DNA from: Thalassobaculum sp. OXR-137
Lineage (GTDB): Bacteria; Pseudomonadota; Alphaproteobacteria; Thalassobaculales; Thalassobaculaceae
DNA: 64,000 bases
Direction: 5' to 3'
Assembly (NCBI RefSeq): GCF_034377285.1
Contig: NZ_CP139715.1
Span: 1,472,001-1,536,000, forward strand
Within the stretch, counting starts at the first letter, position 1. Every line of letters begins with the position of its first letter. The notes under the pieces were generated by a model. That model saw only the letters and a program-made list of their open reading frames with translations, had not been told where the DNA came from and made no database searches. This document shows positions 1 to 8,300 of this stretch, piece by piece. The translations under genes and the position numbers were made by a program.

Positions 1-122
1 ACATAATGATACGCCAACTGCGCCGACACGCCCTGTTCAGTGAGCCAAGCCGCCGTCAGCGGCTGACCCGGTTGGGCGCGCGTCAGAACCTGTTTCAGAA
101 GTCCGTATCGATCTAAAGTCAT
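1..122 (-). CDS. AbiEi-like antitoxin, N-terminal part (cut by window edge)
   Basis: An open frame starts with ATG at 122 and runs off the window edge after 40 codons (begins MTLDRYGLLKQV, later AAWLTEQGVSAQLAYHY). The pattern of a short leading helix, 'W-L-x-x-x-G-V-S-x-Q-L-A-x-x-Y', matches the N-terminal winged-helix domain of AbiEi antitoxins, the DNA-binding repressors of type IV AbiE toxin-antitoxin systems. The toxin partner AbiEii would lie to the left, outside the window. There is no clear Shine-Dalgarno before the ATG. The AT-rich 123-220 stretch is the likely promoter and operator. The position next to an integrase fits cargo of an integrative element. The family call rests on only 40 residues, so it is moderate. 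Confidence 0.5.
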   Translation of the reverse strand, partial: MTLDRYGLLKQVLTRAQPGQPLTAAWLTEQGVSAQLAYHY

Positions 123-295
123 GCTGTATATTTGCGCTTTTTGCAGAGCGAAGTCAAGAAGCATGTTTCACAATTATAATAAAATATAAAGCATGGCTAT
201 ATATTTGTTCCCTAGATAACCATGGGGCTATGCCCCTTTTCAGTCGCGACTTTTTGCGGTGAGGAACGCACGTATTTCCCGCATAGAAGGGGGGG
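123..295. other. AT-rich spacer with two copies of GGGGCTATGCCCC
   Basis: The gap between the integrase stop and the AbiEi-like start is AT-rich and holds the 13-bp palindrome GGGGCTATGCCCC twice: near 224-236, followed by TTTT on the plus strand, and at about 291-303, overlapping the integrase stop codon. The second copy could act as a weak transcription stop for the integrase, and the first as a terminator for plus-strand read-through. No gene is visible here. Confidence 0.4.
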
Positions 296-1462
296 CTATG
301 CCCCCGCGCTCATGATTACCTTGCCGATGGCGTCGGAGATCTTGCCAGCGGCGGCTTTGACCGGATCGTTGGCGAGGTGGGCGTAGCGGGCGGTGGTCTG
401 GACCTGGGTGTGGCCAAGCAGTTTGCCGATCATTGGCAGGCCTTCGCCCAGCGCCAGTGCGCCACTGGCGTAGGAATGGCGTAGGTCGTGGATGCGAAGG
501 TCGGGCAGTCCGGCCCGCACGCGAATGCGCCGCCAGGGGTGTTGCAGGTCTGTCAGGCGGGCACCTTCGAGCTTGCCGGTGATCACCCAGGGATTGCCTT
601 CGATCCGCTCGATCTCCTTGAGTATCTTCGCGACTGCGTCGCCAAAATGCACAATCTTCGCGCCAGTTTTGGAATCGGGCAGGCGGAACTCTCGCGCGCG
701 CATGTCCACGTGGTCCCATTTCAGCGTCATGATCTCGCCCAAGCGGCAGCCGGTGAGCATCAGCAAGCGGATGGCGTTGATCGCCGATCTGGTTTCCGAG
801 CCATCGATTTCAATTTCGTTCAAGGTTTTACCCAGCGCTGCATACTCTTCTGGCGACAGGAAGCGCTCGCGCTTCTGCTCGGGAAACTTCTTCACATGCA
901 GACAGGGGTTGGAGTGGTCGGGCCGTAGCCCCCAGACCTCGGCGAGATTGAACATCTTGGACAGCACGCCCAGCGTTCGGTTCGCCTGGTAGGGGACTTC
1001 CCGCATATTGTGATGCAACTCGGCGATGTCCTTGCGCTCGATGTCGCTGGCTTTTCGCGTGCCGATCTTGGGGTTGATGAACAACTCGACCGAACGCCGG
1101 TATTCATACTGCGTCGTTGGTTTGCAGCGCACCGCCACATAGTCCTTGAGGAACCGTTCGCCCAACTCCTTCATGGTCGGCGATTTGCGGGTCAGATCCA
1201 TCTCCTTGACCGGATCGTTGCCCGCCTTGGCTTCGGAGATGATCTGATGCGCCTTCACCCGCGCCTTTTCAGGTGTCGTCGGACCGTGCGGGCCGATGGT
1301 CACCTTGCGCAGCCGCCCCTTCACACGGGTGGTGGCGATGTAGACTTTGCGACCGGATGGCCAGACGCGCAGGCCGAAGCCGCGCAACTCGTCGTCCCAA
1401 TAGGTCACGTCTTTGGTTTCTGGCTCGACCTGATCCACGAAGCGTTTCGTCAGTTTCGGCAT
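296..1462 (-). CDS. Tyrosine recombinase / phage-type integrase (DUF4102 arm-binding type)
   Basis: This 388-aa tyrosine recombinase is of the P4/tRNA-island type and catalyses excision and integration at the adjacent tRNA-derived att site. Residues ~1-85 form the DUF4102 arm-type DNA-binding domain (LTKRFVDQVEP, DDELRGFGLRVWPSG). Residues ~100-190 form the core-binding SAM-like domain. The catalytic domain shows the first Arg in LTGCRLGEI, then HDLRHSYAS, LLGHTQVQTTARY, so R-H-x-x-R-H-Y is complete. I chose ATG 1462 because GGGGAGG lies 8 nt upstream. A GTG three codons earlier is possible but has no spacing for that site. Three AGGTAACA repeats and a partial tRNA lie immediately upstream, on the att side. 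Confidence 0.93.
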   Translation of the reverse strand: MPKLTKRFVDQVEPETKDVTYWDDELRGFGLRVWPSGRKVYIATTRVKGRLRKVTIGPHGPTTPEKARVKAHQIISEAKAGNDPVKEMDLTRKSPTMKELGERFLKDYVAVRCKPTTQYEYRRSVELFINPKIGTRKASDIERKDIAELHHNMREVPYQANRTLGVLSKMFNLAEVWGLRPDHSNPCLHVKKFPEQKRERFLSPEEYAALGKTLNEIEIDGSETRSAINAIRLLMLTGCRLGEIMTLKWDHVDMRAREFRLPDSKTGAKIVHFGDAVAKILKEIERIEGNPWVITGKLEGARLTDLQHPWRRIRVRAGLPDLRIHDLRHSYASGALALGEGLPMIGKLLGHTQVQTTARYAHLANDPVKAAAGKISDAIGKVIMSAGA

Positions 1463-1479
1463 AGGCAACACCTCCCCGC

Positions 1480-1572
1480 AGGTAACAGGCTTAAACTTTC
1501 AGTCTCTGGGTGCTTCCTGATGCGATCCTGAATCCAACCTGATGGGTTTGCGCAGGTAACATATAGGTAACA
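1480..1572. repeat. Three direct AGGTAACA repeats, probable integrase arm sites
   Basis: AGGTAACA occurs at 1480-1487, 1554-1561 and 1565-1572, all in the same orientation, between the integrase gene and the tRNA-derived core. Short direct repeats in this position are typical of arm-type binding sites for DUF4102 integrases. They could also serve autoregulation of int, because the first copy overlaps the ribosome-binding region. Confidence 0.5.
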
Positions 1573-1704
1573 GAAGAGAGCAAATTCAGGGTAATGCGGG
1601 AGTAGGTGATGGGCAAGAGATATCTTGAAAAAAATAGTAATTACAGTATATTAAGGCGAATTGAGCGTAGTGGAGCGCAAGTGAGGATATTGTGATTATT
1701 GTGA

Positions 1705-1750
<46 letters not shown>

Positions 1751-1757
1751 ACATATC

Positions 1758-1790
1758 GCCGCCAAAGCATCCGCTTGGCGGCTTTTTGTT
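1758..1790 (+). terminator. Rho-independent terminator of the tRNA-fMet locus
   Basis: GCCGCCAAAGC and GCTTGGCGGC pair with one bulged A around a 4-nt loop and are followed by TTTTTGTT. It sits 9 bp after the tRNA CCA end, so it is the original tRNA terminator that stayed on the chromosomal side of the att site. Confidence 0.8.
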
Positions 1791-1899
1791 GTTCCGACAC
1801 CACCCTCCGAAACCCGTGACGCGCCAATCCTGCGCCACTCAGGCTTGCACAGGGATGGTGGTCGACGCAGCTGGTTGGATACCGGCTGAAATTTAGTCG

Positions 1900-2150
1900 G
1901 AAAACGCCCCGGGGGACGCCTGGGCCATTGACTACGCGGCACAGTCCCAGGCGCTCGATGTCGCGCGCAGGTCAGGCATAACGCACATGGTCCTGCTGAC
2001 GGCAATCTGTGTACAGCGACTACCGTTGGCGTTCCAGAAGGCCAAGCTTGCCTTCGAGGCGGAGCTGACCGGATCCGGCCTGACATTCTCGATCGTGCGG
2101 CCGACCGCCTACGCGGAAACCCAATATCGAGCGGGCGAGCAATGCCTCCG
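1900..2150 (+). pseudogene. Relic of divinyl chlorophyllide 8-vinyl reductase (BciA-like)
   Basis: One plus-strand frame reads DAWAIDYAAQSQALDVARRS, then VLLTAICVQ, LAFQKAKLAFEAEL and GLTFSIVRPTAY. These are hallmark blocks of the NmrA-type SDR enzyme BciA/DVR, which reduces the 8-vinyl group of divinyl (proto)chlorophyllide in bacteriochlorophyll synthesis. The usual block order is kept, but the frame closes upstream (TAG near 1893). The NADP-binding Rossmann N-terminus is missing, and after RPTAY the sequence no longer matches. This looks like a decayed internal fragment next to the integration site, perhaps left by deletion. Other SDRs are less likely because AICVQ...FQ-AKLAFEAEL is specific to this family. 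Confidence 0.6.
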
Positions 2151-2168
2151 GCGGCCAGTGCGGCCCGG

Positions 2169-2703
2169 TCAGTCACTGAGGTCGAACACCCCGCGGGTCC
2201 CGTTCTTAGTCTTCAGGTCGAGATGATCGGCCAGGAAGTAGCACGATATCGCGATGTCCATGTCGAGCGAGACGACCTTGATAATTGACGAGACGACATT
2301 GGTCGACGCCATGGCGCCGGCGTGGTGGGTGATTGCCAGGGAGGCGAGTTCGCAGAGGATGCGGTTATAGCCGGAGAGATACAGGTACAGCGGCAGGCCG
2401 ATGTAGTGGTGCACTAGGCCTACCCGCACCGCACCACGGATATAGGCCGGGGAGAAGTCGGCGGCGAAGAGCATCCGCCAATGAGCGCTCTGCCGAGCCT
2501 TCAGGTAGTTTACATCGCGGTCGACGAAGAACCGGCTGGTCTGCGGGAAGCTGGTCATGTGCTGGTAGAACTCGGCGATCATCGACGGCATATGCTCATC
2601 GATGATCGGGCAGAAGAGCTTGAGCGTGGTGCGGACGTTGTCGTCGATTGAGTCCAGGCGAAGGCGGGAATCGAACTGCTTTATGAGCTTCCCGACAATA
2701 AGG
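2169..2703 (-). pseudogene. Protoglobin gene, C-terminal part, interrupted by the IS21-family element
   Basis: The frame from 2703 down to the TGA at 2169 codes for ~178 residues of a protoglobin (globin-coupled-sensor haem domain). Recognisable blocks are LFCPIIDEHMPSMIAEFY, RFFVDRDVNYLKARQSAHW and VGLVHHYIGLPLYLYLSGY. The His in VGLVHH is the expected proximal F8 haem ligand. There is no output domain, so this was a stand-alone haem sensor or enzyme of about 200 aa. The N-terminal 22 codons lie at 5045-5109 on the other side of the insertion. The frame is kept across the join when the IS and one target copy are removed. Upstream neighbours are a PAS kinase and an EAL regulator, which suggests a gas or redox input to that system. 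Confidence 0.75.
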
Positions 2704-2763
2704 TGTTGATACCGGAGTGAATCTCCCCAGAACCGCCGTTTGAAAATTCCCCAGTTGGCGTGT

Positions 2764-2799
2764 CGCCGGTCATCCGGGGCGCGCCCCGGATGACCGGCG
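2764..2799. repeat. 36-bp perfect palindrome between IS left end and istA
   Basis: CGCCGGTCATCCGGGGCG is followed directly by its exact reverse complement, giving a 36-bp perfect palindrome centred at 2781/2782. It lies between the left terminal repeats and istA. As RNA it would fold into a very stable hairpin upstream of the istA ribosome site. It could block read-through from outside promoters or act as an operator. Confidence 0.7.
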
Positions 2800-2846
2800 G
2801 CGGCGAGTTGCCGATGCTCCTCTCGGTCGGCGAGAGGAGTTCGGCG

Positions 2847-4115
2847 GTGATCAAACTGGGAGAGATGCTCATGATCTTGGAACTGCATCGGCAGGGGCTG
2901 TCTATATCGGCGATCGCACGGGAGAGCGGGTTCGACCGCAAGACCGTTCGTCGCTACATCGAGCGCGGCCTGGAGCCACCGAGCTATGGCCCACGCAGGC
3001 CACGGTCACGTCTGCTGGATCCGTACACCCCCTATCTGCGCGAACGCGTGATGACGTGGCCTGGCCTGACCGGCGCCCGGCTGCTGCGAGAATTGCGGGA
3101 CCTCGGCTATAGCGGCGGCTATACGGCGGTGACGGATTATCTGCGTGATATCCGTCCCGCGCCGACACCGGGTTATGAGATCCGCTTCGAGACACCTCCC
3201 GGTCAGCAAGGACAGGTCGACTTTGCTCAGTTCCAGGTGGTGTTCACCGATGAGCCGGAACAGCCGCGGATCGTGTGGCTGTTCTCGCTGGTCCTGGGGC
3301 ATAGCCGCCTGATCTGGGCACGGTTCGTCGCCCATCAGGACCTAGCGACAGTGCTGCGCTGCCACGTCGCCGCCTTCGACGCGATCGGCGGCGTGCCACG
3401 CGAGCTTCTCTACGACCGCATGAAGACGGCGGTGATCGGCGAAGCTGCTGACGGGGAGCCGCGCGGCATCGTCTACAACAGGGCCCTTGTGGATCTGGCC
3501 CGCCACTATGGCTTCCACCCGCGCGCGTGCCAGCCCTACCGGGCCAAGACCAAGGGCAAGGTCGAGCGGCCGTTCCGATACATCCGCGAGGACTTCTTCT
3601 TGGCCCGTTCGTTCCGCAACCTGGACGATCTGAACGAGCAGCTGCGGCGCTGGCTGGACAGTGTCGCCAATCCCAGGGTGCATGCCACAACCCGGCGGGT
3701 CGTGAACGAGGCGTTCGCCGAGGAGAAGCCGCACCTGCTGGTTCTGCCTCTGGCGCCGTTCCGCTCCGTACTACGTCTGGAGCGACGGATCTCCCGGGAA
3801 GGGATGGTAAGCGTCGGTGGCAACTTCTACAGCGTTCCGGATGCCACCCGGCGGCGCACGGTCGAGGTGCACACGCTCGCCCAGGAGATCAGGATCTTCG
3901 AGGACGGCACGTTGATCGCGACCCATCCGGTCCTGGAAGGCCGCCACCAGCGCCGGGTGGCTCCTGGACACCGAAAAGGAGGGGGCTCCACAGGACGAAG
4001 ACGTGGAGCCGACGGAGATGTGGTCGTCAGCCGAACCGGCGACGTGGTCGCTCAGCGCTCCCTGGAGTTCTACGACGCTGTCGCTCGCCGTCTTGCCCGG
4101 GAGTGCCGGTCATGA
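2847..4115 (+). CDS. istA: IstA transposase of IS21 family
   Basis: This is the DDE transposase that cuts and joins the IS21-type element, working with IstB. The N-terminus carries the HTH (ELHRQGLSISAIARESG, DRKTVRRYIERG). The catalytic core shows D in GQVDFAQFQVVF, D in LLYDRMKTAV and E in KGKVERPFRYI. The C-terminal part contains the beta-barrel segment after GMVSVGGNFYSVP. I chose GTG 2847 because GAGAGGAG lies 7 nt upstream and the product then begins with V-I-K-L-G-E, as IstA proteins usually do. A longer open frame reaches 2760 through the palindrome. The length is 422 aa. Its stop overlaps the istB start (ATGA), which indicates translational coupling. Confidence 0.92.
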   Translation: MIKLGEMLMILELHRQGLSISAIARESGFDRKTVRRYIERGLEPPSYGPRRPRSRLLDPYTPYLRERVMTWPGLTGARLLRELRDLGYSGGYTAVTDYLRDIRPAPTPGYEIRFETPPGQQGQVDFAQFQVVFTDEPEQPRIVWLFSLVLGHSRLIWARFVAHQDLATVLRCHVAAFDAIGGVPRELLYDRMKTAVIGEAADGEPRGIVYNRALVDLARHYGFHPRACQPYRAKTKGKVERPFRYIREDFFLARSFRNLDDLNEQLRRWLDSVANPRVHATTRRVVNEAFAEEKPHLLVLPLAPFRSVLRLERRISREGMVSVGGNFYSVPDATRRRTVEVHTLAQEIRIFEDGTLIATHPVLEGRHQRRVAPGHRKGGGSTGRRRGADGDVVVSRTGDVVAQRSLEFYDAVARRLARECRS

Positions 4116-4984
4116 GCGCTCCAGGTGATCTGACCCCGTCGACCCTGGAGCGGATCCGCCACGATCTGGTCGGTCTGAAAATGCCACGCGCCCTGGAAGC
4201 CCTCGATCAGGTCGTGCGCCGCCTCGAGCACGGGGAGATCGGTGCTCTGGAGGCCATCGACATGCTGCTCGCCGAGGAACTGACCCTGCGCGAGAACAGC
4301 CGCATCAAGACGGCCCTGCGCATGGGCCGACTGGCGACCATCAAGACGCTCTCAGGGTTCGACTTCTCCTTCCAGCCGTCGCTCGACCGCGATCGTATCC
4401 TCACCCTCGCACAACTCGGCTTTATCGGTCGCTGCGAGGTCGTCCACTTCCTCGGCCCGCCCGGCACCGGCAAGAGCCATCTGGCCATCGCCCTCGGCGT
4501 CGAGGCGGTGAAGGCAGGGCGCAGTGTCTACTTTTGCACACTCGCCGACCTGCTCGGGCAACTCGCCCGCGCCGAGCGCGAGGGACGGCTGACGGAACGC
4601 ATACGCTTCTTCTGTCGACCGGCTCTGCTGATCGTTGACGAGATCGGCTACCTGCCCGTCGTTCCTGGGGGTGGCAACCTGTTCTTCCAGCTGGTCAACG
4701 CCCGATACGAGCGTGGTGCGATGGTCCTGACCTCCAACCGCGGCTTTGCCGAATGGGGCGAGGTGTTCGGAGACCCGGTCGTCGCCACCGCACTCCTCGA
4801 CCGCCTGCTGCATCATGCTCTGGTCATCCAGATCGAAGGCTCCAGCTACCGGTTGCGCCAGCACGCCGACCTCATGCCCGAGCACGTCCGCTCCAAGGCT
4901 ACCATCACACCGCCGACCCCAGCACCGCTACGACGGCCAAGGGGACGGCCGCCCAAAAACGACCACATCACCGCGACAACCTGA
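4112..4984 (+). CDS. istB: IstB helper ATPase of IS21 family
   Basis: This 290-aa AAA+ ATPase binds DNA and stimulates IstA target capture. The Walker A motif is GPPGTGKSHLA (about residue 115), Walker B is LLIVDEIGYLP, and the sensor-1 block is LTSNRGFAEWGEVF. The N-terminal helical region (LVGLKMPRALEALDQ, RENSRIKTALRMGRL) is the usual IstB oligomerisation and DNA-contact domain. It starts at the ATG of the ATGA shared with istA. The Pro/Arg-rich tail (LRRPRGRPPKN) resembles an AT-hook-like basic end and is the only unusual part. Confidence 0.93.
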   Translation: MSAPGDLTPSTLERIRHDLVGLKMPRALEALDQVVRRLEHGEIGALEAIDMLLAEELTLRENSRIKTALRMGRLATIKTLSGFDFSFQPSLDRDRILTLAQLGFIGRCEVVHFLGPPGTGKSHLAIALGVEAVKAGRSVYFCTLADLLGQLARAEREGRLTERIRFFCRPALLIVDEIGYLPVVPGGGNLFFQLVNARYERGAMVLTSNRGFAEWGEVFGDPVVATALLDRLLHHALVIQIEGSSYRLRQHADLMPEHVRSKATITPPTPAPLRRPRGRPPKNDHITATT

Positions 4985-5044
4985 CCGGCGAAACTGGGGA
5001 AATTTACTTCGGCGCTTCTGGGGAAATTACGGGCGGCATTGACA

Positions 5045-5109
5045 ATAAGGTCCTCGACTTCGATGCCGGCCATGGCGTTCGCGGGCGGGCCTGGGGGCCT
5101 GGTACTCAT
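5045..5109 (-). pseudogene. Protoglobin gene, N-terminal piece upstream of the IS
   Basis: ATG at 5109, 8 nt after GAGG, starts MSTRPPGPPANAMAGIEVED and runs into the right end of the IS21-family element. Joining this frame to 2703 restores D-L-I-V-G-K-L-I-K-Q-F, in frame with the globin domain. The chromosomal gene was therefore intact before insertion. Confidence 0.7.
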
Positions 5110-5372
5110 TCGGAGAACCTCGTGGTTGGTGCCTCGGAGCAGCTCACCGAACCGCGGTCCCCGCTCGGGGCAGATGACATCGCTGGCAGCACATCACCGC
5201 CCACGTTCCCGACGGAGTGGGTACCGTCTAGCAGATCGGTTCTTGATTTCAGTCGACATTTCCCATGGACGGTAGCGTCGGTTTCTATAGCCGCGAGTCG
5301 CACAACCTTGGACACTAGGTCGACGGGGTATCGCGGCTAGTGATCGCTGTGAGCTACCCTGAACTTTCATCC
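5110..5372. other. Intergenic region upstream of the protoglobin gene
   Basis: These 263 bp separate the end of the hybrid kinase gene from the protoglobin start. No coding frame has family-like features. The region should hold the protoglobin promoter unless it is read from the kinase operon. I see no clear terminator. Confidence 0.4.
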
Positions 5373-8300
5373 TCACTTCGACAGAGTACGGGCATCCAGC
5401 AGACGTCTGACCGTGGTTGCCAGGTCAGCGTTCGTGTAGGGCTTCTTGAGGAGCAGATATTCCTCTTCGCTATTAACGCGTGTGTTGATCGACGCACCGG
5501 TGAAGCCGGATGCGAGGCAGATCTCGAGTTCCGGCCGCATCTGTCTGGCCCTTTTGGCGAGCGCAAATCCGTCGATGCCGCCGGGCATGATGACATCGGT
5601 AAATAGAAGGTCGATGTCCCAGTCGCTACGCAGGATAGCAAGCGCCTCTTCGGCATTGTGGGCGACGGCCGTTCGATATCCGAGCTCTGAGAGGATCGTG
5701 ACCGCGATATCCGCGAGTTCCTGCTCGTCATCGACAATCAGGATCGACTCGTTTCCTGAATAGTCCTCGTCGGCCGCCGCCGGCGCCGCTGCACTGTTCG
5801 AGCTCGAAACGCCGTCGGCCGTAGCGACCGGGAGGAACAGCTTGAACGTGGTGCCAATCCCCTGCTCGGAATAGACGGAGACCGAGCCATTCGAGCGTTT
5901 GGCAAATCCGTAGACCATCGACAGACCGAGGCCCGTTCCCCGCCCTTGCTCCTTGGTGGAGAAGAACGGCTCAAAGATATGGGCAGCGACATCCGCGGAC
6001 ATCCCGGTCCCGGTATCGGAAATATCGATCTCGATGTATCGACCCGGCCTTAGGCCTTTGAACTGGGGCGACGGCTGTGCGGGAACCTCGATCAGTCCGG
6101 TCTCGATGATGATCTGGCCACCCTCCGGCATCGCATCCCGCGCGTTGATGCAGAGATTTGTGATCGCGTCCTCAAAGTCCCCCCTTTCGGCGTTCGCGTC
6201 GGGGAGGTCTTCTTCAAGGCGCAGATGGACCTTGACGGTCTCCGTGAGCGACTTCTGGATCAGGTCGTGCAGTTCGGTGATCGTTTCGTTGACGTCGATG
6301 GCAGCAGCCTCAGAAGGCATCTGTCGGGAGAAATTGAGCAGCCGGCGCGTGAGGTTGGCCCCGCGGCCCGCGGCGGTGAGGGCCTTGCCGATCTGGCGTT
6401 CCAGTTTGCTTTCGGGCTCCAGCTTGCGCTGCACCAGCTCCAGGTTGCCGCTGATGATTCCCAGTAGGTTGTTGAAATCATGCGCAACCCCTCCGACCAT
6501 CTGGCCGATCGCGTCCATCTTCTGGGATTGGCGGAGCTTGGCCTCTAGCGCTCTCTCGTTGGTCACGTCGAGCATCGACGCGATGAAATGACGCTCATCA
6601 CCGGAGGGGATCTCCGCAATACCCAGGTTTATCCTGACGCTTGTCCCGTCCTTGCGCTTGCCGAAGGTCTCGCGCCCGATGCCAATGATCTTGGCGTCGC
6701 CGGTATCAAGGTAGCGTTTCATGTATGAATCGTGCCGGACGCGGTCGTGATCGTTTACCAGCATCGAGACATTGCAACCGATCGCCTCCTGTGCGGAATA
6801 CCCGAAGATCTTCTCAGCGGCCGCGTTGAAATCGATAATCTTTCCCGTGGCGTCGGCATGGATGAGGCCGATGGTGACGTTCTCGAACATCCGCCGGAGC
6901 ATGGCTTCGGCATCGTTCAGTTTCTCAAGGGTCAGATGCTCGTCGGTCACATCGGCGCCGGTCCCACGGTAACCCTGAAACTCATTAAGCTCGTTGAACA
7001 CAGGATTACCCGAAACCGCGATCAGTCTCTGCGTGTTGTTCGGGGCGATCGTCCAGTAGCGGAAGTCCCGAAACGGCTTGCGATCGGCCAAAAGCCGCCG
7101 ATGCTCGACCCATTTGGGCGAGTTCGTATCTTCGGCCGCCACCTCTTCGCGGGTCTTCATATAGATGAGGCTCTGCGCGAAATTCTCCGGAGCCCGGTGG
7201 CCGTTCTCCGTGTATGAGAAGCGGTGATCGACGTCGGTCTCCCAGATCCAATCGGAGGCGGTATCTGTGAAGTCCTTGAACCGCTGCTCACTTTCCCGCA
7301 GAGATTTCTCACGGTTCTTGAGGTCGGTGATGTCGGTCCGAACCCCGACAATCCCTCCGTCCTGTGTTCTCTGCTCCGAGATCTTGAGCCATCGACCGTT
7401 GGCGATCTCCTGCTCGACGACCTGGCATTCGAGATGCTTGCGCGTGCGGTCGGCCAGCCATTCTTCTTCGCGGCCTCGGGCTTCGGGAAAGAGACCCAGT
7501 TCAACGGCTCTTCTGTTGATCTCCGTAAGTGTGCGCCCCACTACGATCACTTCGCCCCTTGAGTTGTAAAAATCCCTATAGACGTTGTTGCATAGAACCA
7601 GTCGGTCATCTTTGTCGAACAGGGCAAATCCTTCATTAATGGAATTCAATGCCATATCGAGCTGCTTTCGGTAGGAATTTCCTGCCCGAACTGCTTCCTC
7701 CAACCTGTGTTCTTGCTCGATTTTTTCCGAAATATCTTGAATGAAAACGAAAAATCGATCCGGAAACTGATCTGAATATGAGATCACGACCTCAACGGGT
7801 AGTTTTCCGCCTTCCTTCTTACGATGAACCGTCCGGAAGCGGGCGTATCCGGTATTCATTATGAGATCGATTTTACGGCGAACTTCACGCTCCTCTTCAA
7901 GGTCATCCAGATCAGATACCTTCATAGAAGTCATTTCATCGGAAGAATATCCGGATAACTTACAGTATGCTGAATTCGTCTGGATGATATCGGCCTCACC
8001 ATTGACGACCCAGAAGCCCAGATCGGTCGTATTGATGGCGGTCTGATAGGTTCTCCGTGATATATTCAGTTCTTCTTCAAGTCTCATCTTTTCAGAAATG
8101 TCACTAACGATTCCGCAGATTATCTCTTTCTGATTTGAGATAATCAATGTAGTATTGACGTCAACATCAATTATGTTTCCGTCTTTATCGATATGCTTGG
8201 AAATGAAGTGTGCGGTCTTTCGCACACGTAACTGCTCTAGAGAATGATGCCACTGAGCTTCCGAATGATTTGCATCGATTTCGTAAACATAAAGCTTTTT

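Larger units (their letters stand above)
2704..5044 (+). mobile_element. IS21-family insertion sequence, complete (istA-istB)
   Basis: The element begins TGTTGATACCGG (2704) and ends GGCATTGACA (5044). The outer ~55 bp of both ends are imperfect inverted repeats, each with two CCCCAG blocks (2725-2730 and 2749-2754 on the left; complement CTGGGG at 4994-4999 and 5018-5023 on the right). It is flanked by a 6-bp direct repeat ATAAGG (2698-2703 and 5045-5050). Inside are istA and istB with an ATGA overlap, as in IS21. Both genes are open, so the copy looks competent and recent. It splits a protoglobin gene. Confidence 0.92.

Noticed and set aside
2694-2703. A 10-bp target duplication (GACAATAAGG) for the IS
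   Set aside because: The IS ends are TGT...ACA as usual for IS21. The GACA part of the right copy is the element's own end, so the duplication is 6 bp (ATAAGG).
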